NCBI GenBank assembly: GCA_027066695.1
Contig: JAMONE010000047.1
Location: 1 to 16,346 of the forward strand
DNA: 16,346 nt
Direction of reading: 5' to 3'
Source of the DNA: Micavibrio sp.
GTDB taxonomy: Bacteria; Pseudomonadota; Alphaproteobacteria; Micavibrionales; Micavibrionaceae
In this document: piece after piece, positions 13,380-16,346 of the stretch
Numbering within the stretch: the first letter of the stretch is position 1
How the letters are laid out: every line of letters begins with the position of its first letter
Translations under genes and position numbers: made by a program
Notes under the pieces: model-generated
What the model was told of the DNA's origin: nothing
The model's database searches: none
Seen by the model: only the letters and a program-made list of their open reading frames with translations

Positions 13380-14513
13380 ATGCCAAATATTTCTATTTTT
13401 CTAAATCAATGCTTACCACTTAGCGAGATATTTGTTTACCATCAAGCCTCGGCGTTAAAACGCTATAGCCCTCAATTTCTGGCGTGTAACAAACCCAAAA
13501 ATTCAATAAAGCATGATATTTCTGAAACTATAATCAACCAGAACAATAATATTGCCGAGAAAATATCTGAAAAATTATTTAAAGCCACGGGCTATAATAA
13601 ATTACTAGAAAATAAAATACGCGATAGCGACCTTGTGCATGCGCATTTCGGCCCTACAGGCTGGCTGGCTAGTCAATTAACGGTTAAAACTCACAAGCCA
13701 TTAATTGTTACTTTGCATGGTTTTGATATTACAAAAAACAATATTACGCGGAAAAATGACGGGCGTTTGCAAGCTCTATACAGCAAAAAACGCAGTGTTT
13801 TAGCGCAGCGCACAGATAAGTTTCTTTGCGTTTCTAACTTTATGGTAGGCAAGGCCATTGAATTTGGTTTTCCTGAAGAAAAATGCCAGCTTCATTATAT
13901 GGGCATTCCCTTATTTGAACACAAACAGCCAAAAGCCATGCCGATAAAGGGTGAGCCTATTCGCATATTATGTGTTGGCCGCCTTATTCCTGTAAAAGCT
14001 CATAGTAAATTAATAGAAGCAATCTCATATCTTGAGCGTGACGGGATGGATGTTCACCTTGATATTATCGGTGATGGAGAGCTACGCCATAGCTTAGAGG
14101 AGCAAGCGGCTAATAGCCTTAAAGACTATAAATTCCACGGCGCAGTGCCACATAATGAAGTGCTAAAATTAATGCGCAGCAGTCATCTTTATTGCCACAC
14201 CAGCATGACACAAGATAATGGACAAACCGAATCCTTTGGTCTTGTCGTATCCGAAGCGCAGTGGGCAGGGCTTCCTGTAGTTGCGTTTTCAAGTGGCGGC
14301 GTGCCCGAGGCAATGAAACATGGTAAAACTGGCCTGCTGTGTAAAGAAGGTGATGTTATTGATTTATACCAAAACATCAAAAATATAATTACTGATAGCA
14401 ACTTAATGCAAAGCATGTCTGAAGCTGCGCCAAAATTCATCAAAGAAAATTTTTGTAATATAATACAAACAGCAAAGCTGGAAGAAGTATACGATAGCGC
14501 TATAGTCGCATGA
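13380..14513 (+). CDS. Family 4 glycosyltransferase
   Basis: This 377-residue retaining GT-B transferase is similar in pattern to colanic-acid and exopolysaccharide transferases. The N-terminal domain carries HAHFGPTGWLASQL (88-100) and LIVTLHGFDIT. The C-terminal domain carries ILCVGRLIPVKAH (196-208) and the donor-binding EX7E motif ESFGLVVSE (Glu284 and Glu292), followed by GLPVVAFSSGGVPEAMKHGK. It should act in the cytoplasm on the lipid-linked oligosaccharide. It begins one base after the preceding GT2 and ends 91 bases before a convergent gene, so the two form a two-gene unit. All expected motifs are intact. Confidence 0.93.
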   Translation: MPNISIFLNQCLPLSEIFVYHQASALKRYSPQFLACNKPKNSIKHDISETIINQNNNIAEKISEKLFKATGYNKLLENKIRDSDLVHAHFGPTGWLASQLTVKTHKPLIVTLHGFDITKNNITRKNDGRLQALYSKKRSVLAQRTDKFLCVSNFMVGKAIEFGFPEEKCQLHYMGIPLFEHKQPKAMPIKGEPIRILCVGRLIPVKAHSKLIEAISYLERDGMDVHLDIIGDGELRHSLEEQAANSLKDYKFHGAVPHNEVLKLMRSSHLYCHTSMTQDNGQTESFGLVVSEAQWAGLPVVAFSSGGVPEAMKHGKTGLLCKEGDVIDLYQNIKNIITDSNLMQSMSEAAPKFIKENFCNIIQTAKLEEVYDSAIVA

Positions 14514-14544
14514 ATTTATTTTAGTACAAGGCACAAGGAGCGTT

Positions 14545-14571
14545 GGCGTATTTTAATACGGTAGCGACGCC
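14545..14571. repeat. Nested hairpin between convergent genes
   Basis: GGCGT (14545-14549) pairs with ACGCC (14567-14571), and inside it GTATT pairs with AATAC around TT. The surrounding sequence (AAGGAGCG at the left, GACGCCGTAATGATG at the right) looks like a diverged palindromic repeat. There is no T-run on either strand, so a terminator role is uncertain. Confidence 0.4.
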
Positions 14572-14604
14572 GTAATGATGTAATAAGATAAATTCAAAAG
14601 ACTG

Positions 14605-15543
14605 TTATTTCATAAAACGCTTATAGCCCTTTAACAGGCCACGGAAATGAAAATAACCCCACTTACCCCAAAAGCTATGCTTACATCTTGGCATAATAAA
14701 GGTAATTGGATAAACCATAGCCCAAAAAAGAAATATTAACCTAATTTCATTATGAAGGCTTATGTTTCTATATTTCCTCTTACCATAACCATCAGCTCCA
14801 TTAGCTAATAGCCCATACCCCAATCTTTCCGCGCGGCGTATTACCCAATCATCATTAATTGTCTCTTTTTTAATCAGATGATGAACAACAGATAAATGAT
14901 CGAAATAACATTTACACCCTGCCTTAGATAGGCGATGCACCATATTTGTTTCATCACCCATTGGGTATATAGCGCCTGATGAAGGACCTACGTCTTCATT
15001 AAATTTTAAACCAGTCTTATCAAATGCACTTTTGCGAATAGACATGTTAGGCCCCCAAACCTCGCCTGAATCGCACTTTCCTGAAACATCCTCTTCACGT
15101 AGTGCATAAGTAGAGCCCATAGGAATCCATGTCTTTAATTTAGCGTCCATCTCCGCTTCCCAATTACCAATAATATTTCCTGTGAAAATATCAAATTCAG
15201 GATTTTCCTTTGCGCATTTCCATATTTGAGCCAACCAGTCTTCCTGAAAAGTTATATCATCATCGGTAAAAACTCGCAGTTCGGCCTTAAGGCTTGGTAA
15301 GCATGAATTAAGTGCCGCCGACTTACCCTGAATTGAACAATACGATAATATCAAAGGCAAATCGCCCTTATTATCCTCTATAACCTGTGAGGTTTTATCA
15401 TTACTATTATTATCAATAATATATAATTTCCACTCTACATCAATTTTTTCAAGGTTTTTTGCAACGACCTTAAGCGATTCCAAAGTGTTAGCTATGCGCT
15501 TCTCACTATTATATGTTGCAATAATTACGTCTATTTGATGCAC
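14605..15543 (-). CDS. Family 2 glycosyltransferase
   Basis: This is a 312-residue GT-A transferase. The start is taken as the GTG at 15541-15543, because CAGGAG lies six bases before it and the first strand (HQIDVIIATYNSEKRI) follows at once. A TTG seven codons upstream would overlap the flippase gene. Motifs are IIDNNSND (about 42-49), the metal site VFTDDDITF (Asp94 to Asp96), GPNMSIRKSAFDKTG and MGDETNM, the last corresponding to the catalytic-base region. A hydrophobic stretch near the C-terminus (IRLIFLFWAMVYPITFIMP) suggests membrane attachment. Its start is one base from the stop of the Wzx-like gene, so the two are coupled. Confidence 0.9.
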   Translation of the reverse strand: MHQIDVIIATYNSEKRIANTLESLKVVAKNLEKIDVEWKLYIIDNNSNDKTSQVIEDNKGDLPLILSYCSIQGKSAALNSCLPSLKAELRVFTDDDITFQEDWLAQIWKCAKENPEFDIFTGNIIGNWEAEMDAKLKTWIPMGSTYALREEDVSGKCDSGEVWGPNMSIRKSAFDKTGLKFNEDVGPSSGAIYPMGDETNMVHRLSKAGCKCYFDHLSVVHHLIKKETINDDWVIRRAERLGYGLLANGADGYGKRKYRNISLHNEIRLIFLFWAMVYPITFIMPRCKHSFWGKWGYFHFRGLLKGYKRFMK

Positions 15544-15544
15544 T

Positions 15545-16346
15545 TTATTCTCCTGCTTTTCCAAGAAACCCTGATTTCCAAGCTATTATTTCTTTCTTAT
15601 AAAATATAAAACTTAACAAAGCAAATATTGCCACGCCAAACGTGACTTGAAACAACAAGTTATTAATTAATAAATTATCTGCAAATATTTTCTGGCTTAA
15701 CGCAAGAATCGCCCCCATAGAATAACCTGGTATAGAATAATAAAATACAGGCTTTAGTTGCTGCCACCAGCTTAAACCTAATAATCCCTTGATAAGGTGA
15801 ATACTTATCGGCGTAAGTATAAGTGAGCTAAAAATAAATGCAGAGCCAAACACCCAAAGCCCCATATACCCCATCACATACATAAGCAAAATCAAAAGAG
15901 CTGTAACGGCCAGCCCATGAATCAGCATTTTCCCTGGATATCCGTAAGCAGTAAAAAAAACATTCCCCAGCATTCTATAACATCCAATTAAGGCACTAAT
16001 ACAATATAATTGTATCAACGGCACAGATGCATACCATTTTTCTGCAAATATCGTTGTAACGATAAGAGGGGCAACAACTATCAGCCCTAAAAATATCGGC
16101 GTGACAGCAAAGGCTATGATAGAGGTCGATGATATAAATTCTTTAGCCATAAGCTCTTTTGATTTTTGCATACGGGAAAAATGCGGCAGCAAGTAATTCA
16201 TCAATCCGCTGGATATTGCGCCTTTAAATAAATCAACAATGCGCCATGCAAAAGCTATATGGCCAGAAGCCGCCGTCCCTAGTGTTATTCCTGCAATTAT
16301 AGGCATAGCTCTGACAGATAAGTCCCAGCTCAAGCGGTTTATGGCG
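15545..16346 (-). CDS. Wzx-like polysaccharide flippase, C-terminal part
   Basis: The frame is open to the right edge, so the N-terminal part lies outside the window. About 266 residues are seen. They contain six or more membrane helices (for example IIAFAVTPIFLGLIVVAP, LIHGLAVTALLILLMYVM and LLFQVTFGVAIFALLSFIF) and features of the MOP/PST flippase family, including NRLSWDLSVRAMPIIAG and GLMNYLLPHFSRMQ. Such proteins move undecaprenyl-diphosphate-linked repeat units across the inner membrane. It ends with GKAGE, and the ribosome site for the next GT2 is inside its last codons. A flippase next to several transferases supports a Wzx/Wzy-type pathway. A TTG at 16331-16333 is not the real start. 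Confidence 0.85.
   Translation of the reverse strand, partial: AINRLSWDLSVRAMPIIAGITLGTAASGHIAFAWRIVDLFKGAISSGLMNYLLPHFSRMQKSKELMAKEFISSTSIIAFAVTPIFLGLIVVAPLIVTTIFAEKWYASVPLIQLYCISALIGCYRMLGNVFFTAYGYPGKMLIHGLAVTALLILLMYVMGYMGLWVFGSAFIFSSLILTPISIHLIKGLLGLSWWQQLKPVFYYSIPGYSMGAILALSQKIFADNLLINNLLFQVTFGVAIFALLSFIFYKKEIIAWKSGFLGKAGE

Overview
The window is AT-rich bacterial DNA, most likely from an alphaproteobacterium. That placement is an inference from the argD-argF order and from the REP-like palindromes between genes. No rRNA, tRNA or CRISPR array was seen. There are 19 protein genes, two of them cut by the window edges.

Region 1 (1-1534) starts with the last codons of an unrecognised gene and a small four-helix membrane protein. 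After these come about 870 bases crowded with repeats. A 95-residue GIY-YIG nuclease gene sits exactly between two inverted repeats. Immediately downstream are two tandem 87-base palindromes with the same ends and no gene inside, repeating with a 107-base period. Just upstream of the nuclease cassette is a second, decayed copy of the start of argD. Together these suggest a mobile or repeat-associated nuclease module that landed next to, or rearranged, the argD 5' end.

Region 2 (1535-4598) is the arginine pair argD-argF, a convergent small gene, a 50-residue coiled-coil gene, and a gene-poor stretch with REP-like elements. The stretch ends in a large hairpin with a T-run.

Region 3 (4599-9864) is a probable forward operon for making and exporting a surface polysaccharide. 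It encodes a lone receiver domain, a secreted polysaccharide-lyase-like protein, an outer-membrane beta-barrel, a short Wza-type lipoprotein and a Wzc/GumC-type inner-membrane protein. The Wza-type protein lacks the part that normally crosses the outer membrane, so the barrel may supply the pore. The Wzc-type ATPase has Asn where the Walker B Asp is expected and has no tyrosine tail.

Region 4 (9918-16346) holds a LamG/jelly-roll-like protein of phage or surface type and the sugar-assembly genes. These are a minus-strand WecG/TagA-family transferase coupled by an ATGA overlap to a GT2, a divergent plus-strand GT2-GT4 pair whose start region is nearly leaderless, and a minus-strand Wzx-like flippase followed by another GT2. 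The genes fit a Wzx/Wzy-type pathway: sugars are added to a lipid carrier in the cytoplasm, flipped by Wzx, then polymerised and exported by the region 3 machinery. No polymerase (Wzy) or initiating sugar-phosphate transferase is visible, so the locus probably continues beyond the right edge.
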